The notes under the pieces are model-generated. The model did not search any database and had not been told where the DNA came from. It was given only the letters and a program-made list of their open reading frames with translations. Position numbers and translations under genes: made by a program. From RUG11130 sp045603205 (GTDB lineage: Bacteria; Bacillota; Clostridia; Oscillospirales; CAG-272): DNA of 64,000 nucleotides. Position 1 is the first letter of the stretch; each line of letters starts with the position of its first letter. Below are positions 51,206 to 59,293 of this stretch, in pieces. The stretch covers positions 6,971 to 70,970 of the forward strand of contig JAZULS010000046.1 in NCBI GenBank assembly GCA_045603205.1. The letters are read 5' to 3'.

Positions 51206-51453
51206 AAAAAACTCCTGTCCGCACGGGACGAAGAGCCTTCGTTTATTACCACCCGAGCACGTGCCGTTTAAGGCATTATGCACTTCCGCTGTAACGGTCG
51301 GAATCCGTTCGGACTTTATTCATCCGAAACTCAGGAGTGATACTGCTGTCAGGGCTAACGTCGGACTTTCACCGTCTTCCGACTCGCTTTGGTGTAGCAT
51401 TTTAACAGAGCGTGTCTCCATCACCGCTGTTTGGTATAAAAAGCATTCATACA
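51206..51453 (-). promoter_or_regulatory. T-box riboswitch, Ile specifier (ATC), controlling ileS
   Basis: Read on the minus strand, stem I contains AAAGCGAGTCGGAAGACGGT, then GAAAGTCCGAC, the AGCGA / GGTG pattern of T-boxes (stem GTCGGA/TCCGAC at 51360-51365 and 51378-51383). The specifier ATC (51341-51339) is followed by ACTCCTGAG. The T-box sequence GGGTGGTAA (51254-51246) is followed by the terminator: CTCT..GTCC pairs with GGAC.GGAG (51235-51212) and ends in T6 (51211-51206). Uncharged tRNA-Ile should stabilise the antiterminator and allow ileS expression. Confidence 0.9.
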
Positions 51454-51459
51454 ATGATG

Positions 51460-51489
51460 ATTATACTACAAATAAATATAAAATGTCAA
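51460..51489 (-). promoter_or_regulatory. Sigma-A promoter of the ileS T-box leader
   Basis: On the minus strand TTGACA (51489-51484), 18 bp, TATAAT (51465-51460). Together the T-box, this promoter and the divergent ABC promoter account for the 464-bp gap between ileS and the ABC genes. Confidence 0.8.
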
Positions 51490-51536
51490 TATCAATTTAA
51501 TATATTTTACGCTTAAGGTCAACTTTTCAAAGCCTA

Positions 51537-51566
51537 TTGACGATTTATCGCCTGAGGTGGTATAAT
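51537..51566 (+). promoter_or_regulatory. Sigma-A promoter of the heterodimeric ABC exporter
   Basis: TTGACG (51537-51542), 18 bp, TATAAT (51561-51566), divergent from the ileS promoter. Confidence 0.7.
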
Positions 51567-51618
51567 AATCTAAGTTAACATAGATTTTCCTGCCTTTTCG
51601 GGCGAAAGAGAGACATAA

Positions 51619-53355
51619 ATGATAAAACTTCTCGGATATATTCGTGCTTATCTAAAAGAAACGATTTTAGCCCCCGCTTTCAAGCTTCTGGAGGCTCTTT
51701 TTGAGCTTTTCGTCCCTCTTGTTGTTGCCGCGATAATTGACGTTGGTATAATAGGCGGAAATACGGGATACATCTGGAAAATGGCGCTTATCATGCTTCT
51801 TCTCAGCTTTGTTGGATTTGCTGCTTCCGTCACAGCACAGTATTTTGCCGCAAAAGCATCTGTAGGCTTTGCCACAAATATCAGAAGCGCCCTTTTTTCA
51901 AAGATTCAGTCCATGTCCTTCACCGAGCTTGACTCTGCTGGTACGTCAACTCTTATTACCCGTATGACCTCCGACATAAATCAGGTCCAGTCGGGTATGA
52001 ACCTCACTCTAAGACTCTTTTTGCGCTCTCCCTTTATAGTTTTCGGCTCTGCCATAATGGCTCTTACCATCAACCCCTCAGTGTCGCTGATATTTGCCGT
52101 AATGATCGCAGTTTTGTCCGTTGTGGTGTTCTATATTATCCTCGGCACAGTACCTCTTCATAAAAATGTGCAGGGTAACCTTGACGAGATAACCCGAATT
52201 ACAAGAGAAAACCTGACAGGTGTCCGTATTCTCCGCGGCTTCTGTATGGAGGATTCCGAATTACAGAGATTTTCTAAGGCTAACTCCCGTCTTGAAGCTT
52301 CACAGAGAGTCGTCGGCAGAATTACGTCTCTCATGAATCCTCTCACCTACCTTCTCGTGAACCTGTCCATAATGGCGCTTCTGTACAGCGGTGCGGTGAA
52401 GATCGACTCCGGTGTTCTCTCTCAGGGTGAGCTTGTAGCACTGTATAACTACATGACTCAGATCCTCGTTGAACTTGTAAAGCTTGCAAATCTTATTATC
52501 ACCATCACAAAATCTGTTGCCTGCGGACAGCGTGTTCAGGCTGTTATGGACTCTGGCAGCGGCGAGGCTGTCGGTGGCGTGGTTCCCACCTCAAAGATCG
52601 GTACTCCCGTAATTGAGTTTAGGAACGTGTCATTCAGATATTCAGGTGCCCTTGAAGAATCCCTCAAAAACGTTTCCTTTGCCGTAAACGAAGGCGAAAC
52701 TCTCGGCGTCATCGGTGCAACGGGCAGTGGTAAGACCACCCTTGTAAACCTTATCCCCGGATTTTATCCCGCAAGTGAAGGCGAAGTTTTGGTGGATGGC
52801 GTTTCCGTTTGTGATGCCGATATAGACGCTCTCCGGGAAAAGATTGGTGTCGTTATGCAAAATACTACACTTTTCAAGGGAACAATTAAAGAAAATCTTG
52901 ACCTTCGCGGAACAGGCGCAACCGACGAAGAGCTTGAATCTGCAATTTTGACTGCCCAGGCAGGTAATATAATCGAAAGTAAGAGCGGCGGACTTTTGGC
53001 TTCCGTTAAACAGTACGGCAGAAACTTCTCCGGTGGTCAAAAACAGCGTCTCACCATAGCCAGAGCCCTTGTGGGAGAACCGGAGATACTCATTCTTGAT
53101 GACTCTTCTTCCGCTCTTGACTATGCAACCGACGCTTCTCTCAGACGTGCGCTCAGCGAGCGGACAAGTACTCGTGCTACGGTCATTGTTTCACAGCGAA
53201 CTTCGTCTATTATGAACGCAGATAAAATAATCGTTCTCGACGACGGCGCTACCGTCGGAATCGGGACTCACGCTGAGCTTCTCGAAAGCTGTGAGACCTA
53301 CCGCGAGATACATGAGCTTCAGTTCGGCACAAACGGAGGTGGAAATAATGCGTAA
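51619..53355 (+). CDS. ABC exporter half-transporter with degenerate catalytic site
   Basis: A 578-residue type IV ABC exporter subunit: six membrane helices (about 15-320), then the ATPase. Walker A is GATGSGKTTL (near 365) and the signature is NFSGGQKQRLTIARAL. Walker B reads ILILDDSSSALD, with Asp where the catalytic Glu normally stands (LDE to LDD). This is the usual asymmetric half of heterodimeric exporters such as BmrC/BmrD or TM287/TM288. It overlaps the next gene by eight bases, so the two are translated together. The substrate is unknown: a drug, lipid or peptide. Confidence 0.92.
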   Translation: MIKLLGYIRAYLKETILAPAFKLLEALFELFVPLVVAAIIDVGIIGGNTGYIWKMALIMLLLSFVGFAASVTAQYFAAKASVGFATNIRSALFSKIQSMSFTELDSAGTSTLITRMTSDINQVQSGMNLTLRLFLRSPFIVFGSAIMALTINPSVSLIFAVMIAVLSVVVFYIILGTVPLHKNVQGNLDEITRITRENLTGVRILRGFCMEDSELQRFSKANSRLEASQRVVGRITSLMNPLTYLLVNLSIMALLYSGAVKIDSGVLSQGELVALYNYMTQILVELVKLANLIITITKSVACGQRVQAVMDSGSGEAVGGVVPTSKIGTPVIEFRNVSFRYSGALEESLKNVSFAVNEGETLGVIGATGSGKTTLVNLIPGFYPASEGEVLVDGVSVCDADIDALREKIGVVMQNTTLFKGTIKENLDLRGTGATDEELESAILTAQAGNIIESKSGGLLASVKQYGRNFSGGQKQRLTIARALVGEPEILILDDSSSALDYATDASLRRALSERTSTRATVIVSQRTSSIMNADKIIVLDDGATVGIGTHAELLESCETYREIHELQFGTNGGGNNA

Positions 53356-55102
53356 GAATAAAAATTCCGCCACCCTTGGCAGAGTACTTCAGTATATCAA
53401 GCCTCAGCTTCCCATGGTCGTTATCTCTCTTGTGCTTTCCTTCGTTTCCGTAGGACTTATGCTCTACGTTCCAATAATTGTCGGCGACGCCGTTGACCTT
53501 GCCGTAGGCGCGGGGAATGTAAACTTCGAAAAAATTATTAATCTCCTTATCAACATGGCTGTCGTTATCTGCGTTGTGGGTATCGTTCAGTGGCTCATCG
53601 GTGTTCTTAATAACCGTATGACCTACGCAATTGTAAAAGGGCTTCGCGGCGAGGCTTTTGCAAAGGTGCAGACTCTCAGTGTATCCTATCTTGACTCACG
53701 CGGTCACGGAAAGACTCTCAGCAGAATAATTTCCGACGTTGATACTTTCTCCGACGGTCTGCTTTTAGGCTTTACACAGCTTTTCACGGGACTTCTTACG
53801 ATTGTAGCAACTCTCGTGTTCATGCTGATGATCGACTGGAAGATCACTATCATTGTCGTAGTCCTCACACCGGGATCTTTCCTTATTTCCAAGTTCATCG
53901 CAGGTAAGACTTTCAGCCTCTTCAGAGAGCAGGCTCAGGCAAAGGAAGAAGAAACCTCTATCGTTGAGGAAGTTCTTTCCTCCGAGAAGACCGTCAAGGC
54001 TTTCGGTGCGGAAGAAAAAATGATAGAGAAGTTTGAAGTAGCCAACGAAAACCTGAGAAAATCTTCTCTCGGCGCAATCTTCTACTCATCCCTCGTAAAC
54101 CCCTCCACACGATTTCTCAACAGCGGAATCTACGCCGTAGTAGCCCTTGTGGGAGCGCTGTTCTCTGTGAAATACGGGGTTATCACCGTCGGTGCCTTGA
54201 CTTGTTTCCTCGGATACGTAAATCAGTACACCAAGCCCTTTAACGAGATCTCCGGTGTCATTACAGAGTTCCAGAACGCCCTTGCTTGTGCTGACAGAAT
54301 TTTCGAACTTCTTGATGAACCAAGTGAGGTGGACGTGGAGGAGGGAAATGCATCCGAGTCTGCCTCCGGCGAAGTTGTTTTCTCTGATGTTTCGTTCTCA
54401 TACGACAGCGAAAAGCCCTTTATCGAAAACTTAAACTTCACCGCCCCTGCAGGAAAGATGGTGGCTATCGTCGGTCCCACCGGATGCGGCAAAACCACTC
54501 TCATTAATCTCTTGATGCGTTTTTATGACGTTGACGCAGGAAGAATAACCATCGACGGCGTTGATATCAGAGATATATCCCGTCACGAACTGCGAAGCAA
54601 CTACGGTATGGTGCTTCAGGATACTTGGCTCAGACGAGGCACCGTAGCTGAAAACATCGCAATCGGCAAGCCTGACGCTACAAGAGATGAGATCATCGCC
54701 GCGGCTAAGGCTGTCAGAGCACATTCCTTTATTAAGAGACTTCCTAAGGGATACGACACCGTGATAGGAGATACTTCCATCGTCCTCTCCGCAGGTCAGA
54801 AACAGCTTATCTCCATCGCCAGAGTTATGCTTGCTATGCCCCCCGTGCTTATCCTTGACGAGGCTACCTCTTCTATCGACACACGGACCGAAGCAAGGAT
54901 TCAGTCTGCCTTCGATAAACTTACGAAGGGAAGGACGAGCTTTGTTGTTGCCCACCGACTTGCTACTATCAAAAATGCCGATATTATCCTCGTTATGAAG
55001 GACGGTAAGATCGTCGAGACGGGTAACCACGATACGCTTATCACCAAAGACGGACTCTACAGCGAGATATATCACAGTCAGTTCATATCTCAGGAAAACT
55101 GA
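53348..55102 (+). CDS. ABC exporter half-transporter, catalytic partner
   Basis: The 584-residue partner: six helices, then an ATPase with GPTGCGKTTL, signature VLSAGQKQLISIARVML and intact Walker B VLILDEATSSID. A consensus Glu here with a degenerate first subunit fits a heterodimer with one canonical hydrolysis site. The start is ATG 53348 behind GGAGGT. The frame is open to 53291 inside the first gene without support. It ends a two-gene operon, followed by the holB promoter. Confidence 0.92.
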   Translation: MRKNKNSATLGRVLQYIKPQLPMVVISLVLSFVSVGLMLYVPIIVGDAVDLAVGAGNVNFEKIINLLINMAVVICVVGIVQWLIGVLNNRMTYAIVKGLRGEAFAKVQTLSVSYLDSRGHGKTLSRIISDVDTFSDGLLLGFTQLFTGLLTIVATLVFMLMIDWKITIIVVVLTPGSFLISKFIAGKTFSLFREQAQAKEEETSIVEEVLSSEKTVKAFGAEEKMIEKFEVANENLRKSSLGAIFYSSLVNPSTRFLNSGIYAVVALVGALFSVKYGVITVGALTCFLGYVNQYTKPFNEISGVITEFQNALACADRIFELLDEPSEVDVEEGNASESASGEVVFSDVSFSYDSEKPFIENLNFTAPAGKMVAIVGPTGCGKTTLINLLMRFYDVDAGRITIDGVDIRDISRHELRSNYGMVLQDTWLRRGTVAENIAIGKPDATRDEIIAAAKAVRAHSFIKRLPKGYDTVIGDTSIVLSAGQKQLISIARVMLAMPPVLILDEATSSIDTRTEARIQSAFDKLTKGRTSFVVAHRLATIKNADIILVMKDGKIVETGNHDTLITKDGLYSEIYHSQFISQEN

Positions 55103-55147
55103 TGCACTCAAGGCAAAAATATTTATACACATTTATCGAAATATGTA

Positions 55148-55176
55148 TTGAGAAATTTTCGTTTTCGTGTTAAAAT
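55148..55176 (+). promoter_or_regulatory. Sigma-A promoter of the holB cluster
   Basis: TTGAGA (55148-55153), 17 bp, TAAAAT (55171-55176), 43 bp before the holB start. Confidence 0.65.
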
Positions 55177-55219
55177 TATTAGGCAGCTTACTAACGAACA
55201 AGATGTAACGGAGAAATAA

Positions 55220-56257
55220 ATGAGTGAGATTTTTGGTGGTCTGATAGGTAACCGTCAGGTTAAAGAGCATATCGGCCGTGATATAAAAAGCGGAGACTGG
55301 TCTCACGCATATATTATCGAGGGTGCCGCGGGAAGCGGAAAGCGGACTGCCGCAGAGCTTATTTCCGCCGCTCTTTCCTGTGAAAACCGAACAGACGGCG
55401 ACAAACCACTTCCTTGCGGAGAATGTGACAACTGCAAACGTATCTCGAAGGGAATCTCCGGAGACGTTGTGTGGATAACAAACGGTGACTCCGCCTCTAT
55501 CGGTGTAGGTGCGATCCGAGATCTTAAAAACGGACTCTTGACCTTGCCAAACGACTCCGACGTACGCACATATATCATTTATCCTGCAGAAAAGATGACT
55601 GAGCAGGCTCAAAACGCACTCCTCCTGTCCCTTGAGGAACCCCCGTCGTTCGTCGTGTTCCTTCTTCTTACAGAGGATTCTACAAAGCTTCTTGATACCG
55701 TTAGAAGTCGCGCAAAGCTTGTTCGCATGGAGACCTTTGATTCTGAAACCGTTGAAGAATATCTTTCCAAGACGGTGGAAGGAGCAAGAATAAAGAAGTC
55801 TAATCCCGAAAAATTCAAGGTTGCAGTAAAACTTGCGGGAGGATCCCTCGGCAGAGCGGTGGATTTTCTCGGCGAAAGAAGTGATAGCCTTGAGCTGATC
55901 TCCTGCCGAAATTTAGCTGCAGAGCTTGTGGGATACATCGCACGTGGAAGGACCTCCGAGCTTTTGAAGCTTGCTTTTGGCAAATCAATCAAAAACAGTG
56001 CCGAAGCTAAGACCGTTCTCGCTTTTGCCGATTCAGCCGTTCGCGATATGTTGGCTATCAAGAAAAACGAGGAATCTGAGCTGACTTTCTACACTTCAGT
56101 CGAAGCTGCAATGGAGGACGCAGGTTCCGTTCCCGTGAAGAAGCTTTTCTATCTTCATGAAGAGATCTGCCGTGCTATTACAAAGCTTGAGACCAACGTT
56201 TCGGTAAAGATCGCACTTACAGATCTTGCCTTTAAAATTTCTACCTATAAAAGGTAA
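55220..56257 (+). CDS. holB: DNA polymerase III delta-prime subunit
   Basis: Clamp-loader subunit. The 345-residue protein has an N-terminal AAA+ domain: IIEGAAGSGKRTAAELISA (P-loop, near residues 32-50), zinc-module cysteines PCGECDNC (near 66-73) and NALLLSLEEPPSF. The sensor motif, usually SRC, reads RSRAK here, so the Cys is replaced. Position at the head of holB-ricT-trmN6-rsmI-metG-tatD matches B. subtilis holB-yaaT-yabA-yabB-yabC-metS-yabD. The start has GGAG. Confidence 0.93.
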   Translation: MSEIFGGLIGNRQVKEHIGRDIKSGDWSHAYIIEGAAGSGKRTAAELISAALSCENRTDGDKPLPCGECDNCKRISKGISGDVVWITNGDSASIGVGAIRDLKNGLLTLPNDSDVRTYIIYPAEKMTEQAQNALLLSLEEPPSFVVFLLLTEDSTKLLDTVRSRAKLVRMETFDSETVEEYLSKTVEGARIKKSNPEKFKVAVKLAGGSLGRAVDFLGERSDSLELISCRNLAAELVGYIARGRTSELLKLAFGKSIKNSAEAKTVLAFADSAVRDMLAIKKNEESELTFYTSVEAAMEDAGSVPVKKLFYLHEEICRAITKLETNVSVKIALTDLAFKISTYKR

Positions 56258-56278
56258 ATCCTATTAACGGAGAATACT

Positions 56279-57148
56279 ATGAGTGAAAATAAAAACACCC
56301 CCACACCTGAAACTCAGATTGCCGAATCTTATGAGATAGTCGGCGTCAGATTCAAAGAGGCGGGGAAGATATACTATTTTGATCCCGGAAAGCTGACAGT
56401 TGGGGCAGGTCAGTGCGTTATCGTAGAGACCGCCCGCGGACTTGAGTACGGCTTTGTTTCCGAGGGTAATCATACTCTTCCTTCAAAGGACATCGTCCAG
56501 CCCCTCAGACGTGTCGTAAGGATCGCTGACAAAAAGGATACCGAACAGTACGAGCGAAACCTTGAGCTTGGTGCATCAGCTATGGATATCTGCCGTCAGA
56601 AGATAGCTGAGCACAACCTTGAGATGAAGCTTATAGAGGCTGAATACACATTTGATAACACTAAGCTTATGTTCTACTTTACCGCGGAGTCAAGAGTTGA
56701 CTTCCGAGAACTTGTAAAGGACCTGGCTTCCGTGTTTAAGACGAGAATTGAGCTTAGACAGGTGGGTATACGTGACGAAGCGAAGATGTTAGGCGGTATA
56801 GGTATCTGTGGCAGACCCTTCTGCTGCTCATCCTTCCTTTCCGACTTCGTTCAGGTATCTATCAAGATGGCAAAGGAACAGAACCTTTCTCTCAACTCTA
56901 CAAAGATCTCCGGTGCTTGCGGCAGACTCATGTGCTGTCTCAGATACGAGCATGAGACCTATGAGAGGGAAATTGCACGCACTCCGAAGGTTGGTGCGAA
57001 AGTGCAGACGAAGGACGGCGTAGGTGTTGTTTGCGAGACACACGTGCTTACGGGTCTTGTAAAGGTGAAATTCAACGAAGAAAAGGGAGAGACTATAAAG
57101 GTTTACGATAGAGAAAACGTAAAAACTCTTCCCAAAAAAGATAATTAA
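56279..57148 (+). CDS. ricT: RicT/YaaT PSP1-domain protein
   Basis: The 289-residue protein contains the PSP1 domain and the cysteine-rich iron-sulfur ligands GIGICGRPFCCSSFL (near 172-186) and SGACGRLMCCLRYE (near 211-224). In B. subtilis RicT, with RicA and RicF, forms an Fe-S complex that stimulates RNase Y processing, sporulation and biofilm formation. No ricA or ricF is nearby. A low-complexity N-terminus (residues 1-15) precedes the domain. It sits 21 bp after holB. The C-terminal ~50 residues look like a small KOW/SH3-type barrel (GAKVQTKDGVGVV). Confidence 0.93.
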   Translation: MSENKNTPTPETQIAESYEIVGVRFKEAGKIYYFDPGKLTVGAGQCVIVETARGLEYGFVSEGNHTLPSKDIVQPLRRVVRIADKKDTEQYERNLELGASAMDICRQKIAEHNLEMKLIEAEYTFDNTKLMFYFTAESRVDFRELVKDLASVFKTRIELRQVGIRDEAKMLGGIGICGRPFCCSSFLSDFVQVSIKMAKEQNLSLNSTKISGACGRLMCCLRYEHETYEREIARTPKVGAKVQTKDGVGVVCETHVLTGLVKVKFNEEKGETIKVYDRENVKTLPKKDN

Positions 57149-57230
57149 AGTTATTTTTAAAAAAAGTCTTTATTTTTTCACATATATGTGTTAAAATAGA
57201 TGAGAAAATTATAATACGGAGGGAAACAAA

Positions 57231-57401
57231 ATGGCTTACAAGATTTCTGATGCTTGCATCGCTTGCGGTGCTTGTGCTTCTGAGTGCCCTGTAGAGTGCA
57301 TCACTGAGCAGGACGGAAAGTACGTTATCAACGCAGACGAGTGCCTCGAGTGCGGCGCTTGCGCAGGCGTATGCCCTGTTGATGCTCCTGAGGCTGAGTA
57401 A
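57231..57401 (+). CDS. Short 2[4Fe-4S] ferredoxin
   Basis: A 56-residue electron carrier. Two cluster motifs are CIACGACASECP (Cys 9, 12, 15, 19) and CLECGACAGVCP (Cys 38, 41, 44, 48). An extra Cys at position 23 lies in CPVECIT, where Ala is usual. GGAGGG precedes the ATG. An AT-rich region with a possible TAAAAT -10 (57192-57197) suggests its own promoter. It replaces yabA, which occupies this place in B. subtilis. The partner enzyme is unknown; it is likely a general low-potential donor or acceptor in an anaerobe. Confidence 0.92.
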   Translation: MAYKISDACIACGACASECPVECITEQDGKYVINADECLECGACAGVCPVDAPEAE

Positions 57402-57528
57402 TCATACTATATTTACATAAAGGTAAAAGGCGGAGGCAACTTCGCCTTTATCTTTACCTGACGGGACGATAGCTTCGCCCTGCCAGGTAAGGATAAACTG
57501 AAAATCACTACACGAAAGGAGACCTTTT

Positions 57529-58302
57529 ATGAAAAACGAAGCTTTGTTTGATGAAACTTGCGAGAGAATTGATGAGATAAACGAAGATCTTTCCTTGATA
57601 CAACGTAAAAACGGTCTCACTTTCGGTACGGACGCATATTTACTTTCGGCTTTTGCAAAACCTTGCCCCAAAGGAATTATGGCGGACCTCGGTTGCGGCA
57701 CGGGGGTAATCTCTCTCCTTTGTGCGTCCAAAGGGAAGTTTGCCAAGGTGTACGGCGTAGAGCTACAGGATAAGTTTGTCAGCCTTTCAAGACGAAACGT
57801 CGCCCTCAACGGACTATGCGATAAGGTCGAGATAATAGGGAAGAATGTTAGTGAACTGAAAAGCCATGACCTTGGCTGTGAAGTCGATGCTGTACTTATG
57901 AATCCGCCTTACATGAAGTCGGACAGCGGTAAAAATAACGAATATGACGAAAAAAATATCGCAAGGCGTGAGGTCTGCGGCACGATCTACGATTTTTGCG
58001 CCGCGGCAGGACGGATCCTTAAATTCGGTGGCGGACTTTACGTTGTACATAGACCGGAAAGGCTTGTTGATCTCACCGATGCCATGAGAAAGTCAGGGGT
58101 TGAGCCTAAGAAGATCGTCTTCGTTTACGCGGATATTACGAAGGAGCCCTCCCTCGTCCTCGTAGAAGGAAAAAAAGGTGCCGCCTCCGGGGTGATCATC
58201 ACAAGACCTCTTATTATCTATAAAAACGGTTCTCGTGAATACACCGACGATATGGAGAAGATATATTCCGATTTTACGCTCACTCATATCACAGAGCGAT
58301 AA
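57529..58302 (+). CDS. trmN6: tRNA1(Val) adenine-N6-methyltransferase-like protein (TrmN6/YabB)
   Basis: A 257-residue Rossmann methyltransferase. The SAM motif is ADLGCGTGVISLLC near residues 52-65, followed by VYGVELQDKFVSLSRRN. The catalytic NPPY (residues 125-128, LMNPPYMKSDSG) is typical of adenine-N6 methyltransferases. The likely target is A37 of tRNA-Val, inferred from family and synteny with yabB. GGAGA precedes the start. Its TAA shares a base with an ATG of the rsmI region (58302), indicating coupling. Confidence 0.88.
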   Translation: MKNEALFDETCERIDEINEDLSLIQRKNGLTFGTDAYLLSAFAKPCPKGIMADLGCGTGVISLLCASKGKFAKVYGVELQDKFVSLSRRNVALNGLCDKVEIIGKNVSELKSHDLGCEVDAVLMNPPYMKSDSGKNNEYDEKNIARREVCGTIYDFCAAAGRILKFGGGLYVVHRPERLVDLTDAMRKSGVEPKKIVFVYADITKEPSLVLVEGKKGAASGVIITRPLIIYKNGSREYTDDMEKIYSDFTLTHITER

Positions 58303-58313
58303 TGGAGAAAATT

Positions 58314-59186
58314 ATGAGTCTATCTAAAAATCATACGGAATTCCGTGAAAAGAACGAAATTTTGGGCGGAACCCTTTATCTTGTCGCTACTCCCATCGGA
58401 AACCTTGCTGATATTTCAGAGAGAGCGCTGAAAGTTCTCTCCGAAGTTGATTTTGTAGCTGCTGAGGATACTCGCAACACTGGACTTCTACTTTCCCGCT
58501 TTGGAATTTCCAAGAGCATGGTCAGCTATTTCGAACACAACAAAAGAGAGAGGGGAGAGATGATCGTCGCCCGTATCGAAGCAGGCGAGTCTTGCGCTCT
58601 GGTGACCGATGCAGGCACTCCCGCCATCAGCGACCCCGGCGAAGACATCGTAAAGCTTTGCGCAGAACGAGGCGTACCCGTAGTTTCTGTCCCCGGTCCC
58701 TGCGCGGCGATAGTTGCTCTCACTCTGTCGGCTCTGTCCACGGGAAGATTCGTTTTCGAGGGATTTATCACTACCTCAAAGTCCGAGCGCCGCGAGAGAC
58801 TTGCTGAACTTTCCAAAGAAAAACGTACTGTGATTATCTACGAAGCCCCCCATAAGCTAAAGAGTACGCTTGATGATCTGCTTGAACACTTCGGCGACCG
58901 CAAAATTACCCTTTGCAGAGAGCTTACCAAGCTTAATGAGGAGGCAATTAGAACGACAATTCCCGCGGCTGTTGAGTATTACACGGAAAACGCACCGAGA
59001 GGCGAGTACGTTCTCGTTATCGAAGGTGCTCCCGAATCAAAGTCGGACTCATATCCCGAAGACGTAACCGTACACGTAAATATGTTGATAGATGGCGGAC
59101 TTGACAGAATGAGCGCGATGAAAGCCGCCGCAAAACAGAGAGGCGTTTCCAAGAGCGACATCTATAAGCTTTACGTTTCCGAATAA
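58314..59186 (+). CDS. rsmI: 16S rRNA cytidine-2'-O-methyltransferase RsmI
   Basis: The 290-residue tetrapyrrole-methylase-fold enzyme methylates C1402 of 16S rRNA. Motifs are LYLVATPIGNLADISERAL, VAAEDTRNTGLLL, LVTDAGTPAISDPG and VVSVPGPCAAIVALTLS. I choose ATG 58314 because GGAG (58304-58307) is correctly spaced. ATG 58302 is in frame but overlaps the preceding stop codon. The C-terminal residues (SAMKAAAKQRGVSKSDIYKLY) form the usual HTH-like tail. Confidence 0.94.
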   Translation: MSLSKNHTEFREKNEILGGTLYLVATPIGNLADISERALKVLSEVDFVAAEDTRNTGLLLSRFGISKSMVSYFEHNKRERGEMIVARIEAGESCALVTDAGTPAISDPGEDIVKLCAERGVPVVSVPGPCAAIVALTLSALSTGRFVFEGFITTSKSERRERLAELSKEKRTVIIYEAPHKLKSTLDDLLEHFGDRKITLCRELTKLNEEAIRTTIPAAVEYYTENAPRGEYVLVIEGAPESKSDSYPEDVTVHVNMLIDGGLDRMSAMKAAAKQRGVSKSDIYKLYVSE

Positions 59187-59226
59187 AAATTCCCCCGCAA
59201 AATATAGCTAAACAGCAGATTTTATA

Positions 59227-59255
59227 TTGTAAATACAGTTAAATTCTGTTATAAT
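59227..59255 (+). promoter_or_regulatory. Sigma-A promoter of nagA
   Basis: TTGTAA (59227-59232), 17 bp, TATAAT (59250-59255). A start near 59262 leaves a leader of about 32 nt to the predicted ATT start. Confidence 0.7.
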
Positions 59256-59293
59256 TTAATGAGGATCAATTACTAAATAAGGAGGCGGTTAAA

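Noticed and set aside
51206..51453. Cobalamin or FMN riboswitch in the ileS leader
   Set aside because: The string GGTGAAAGTCCGAC resembles parts of those elements, but the ATC specifier, the ACTCCTGAG context, the GGGTGG T-box and the terminator, together with the ileS gene, fit a T-box better.
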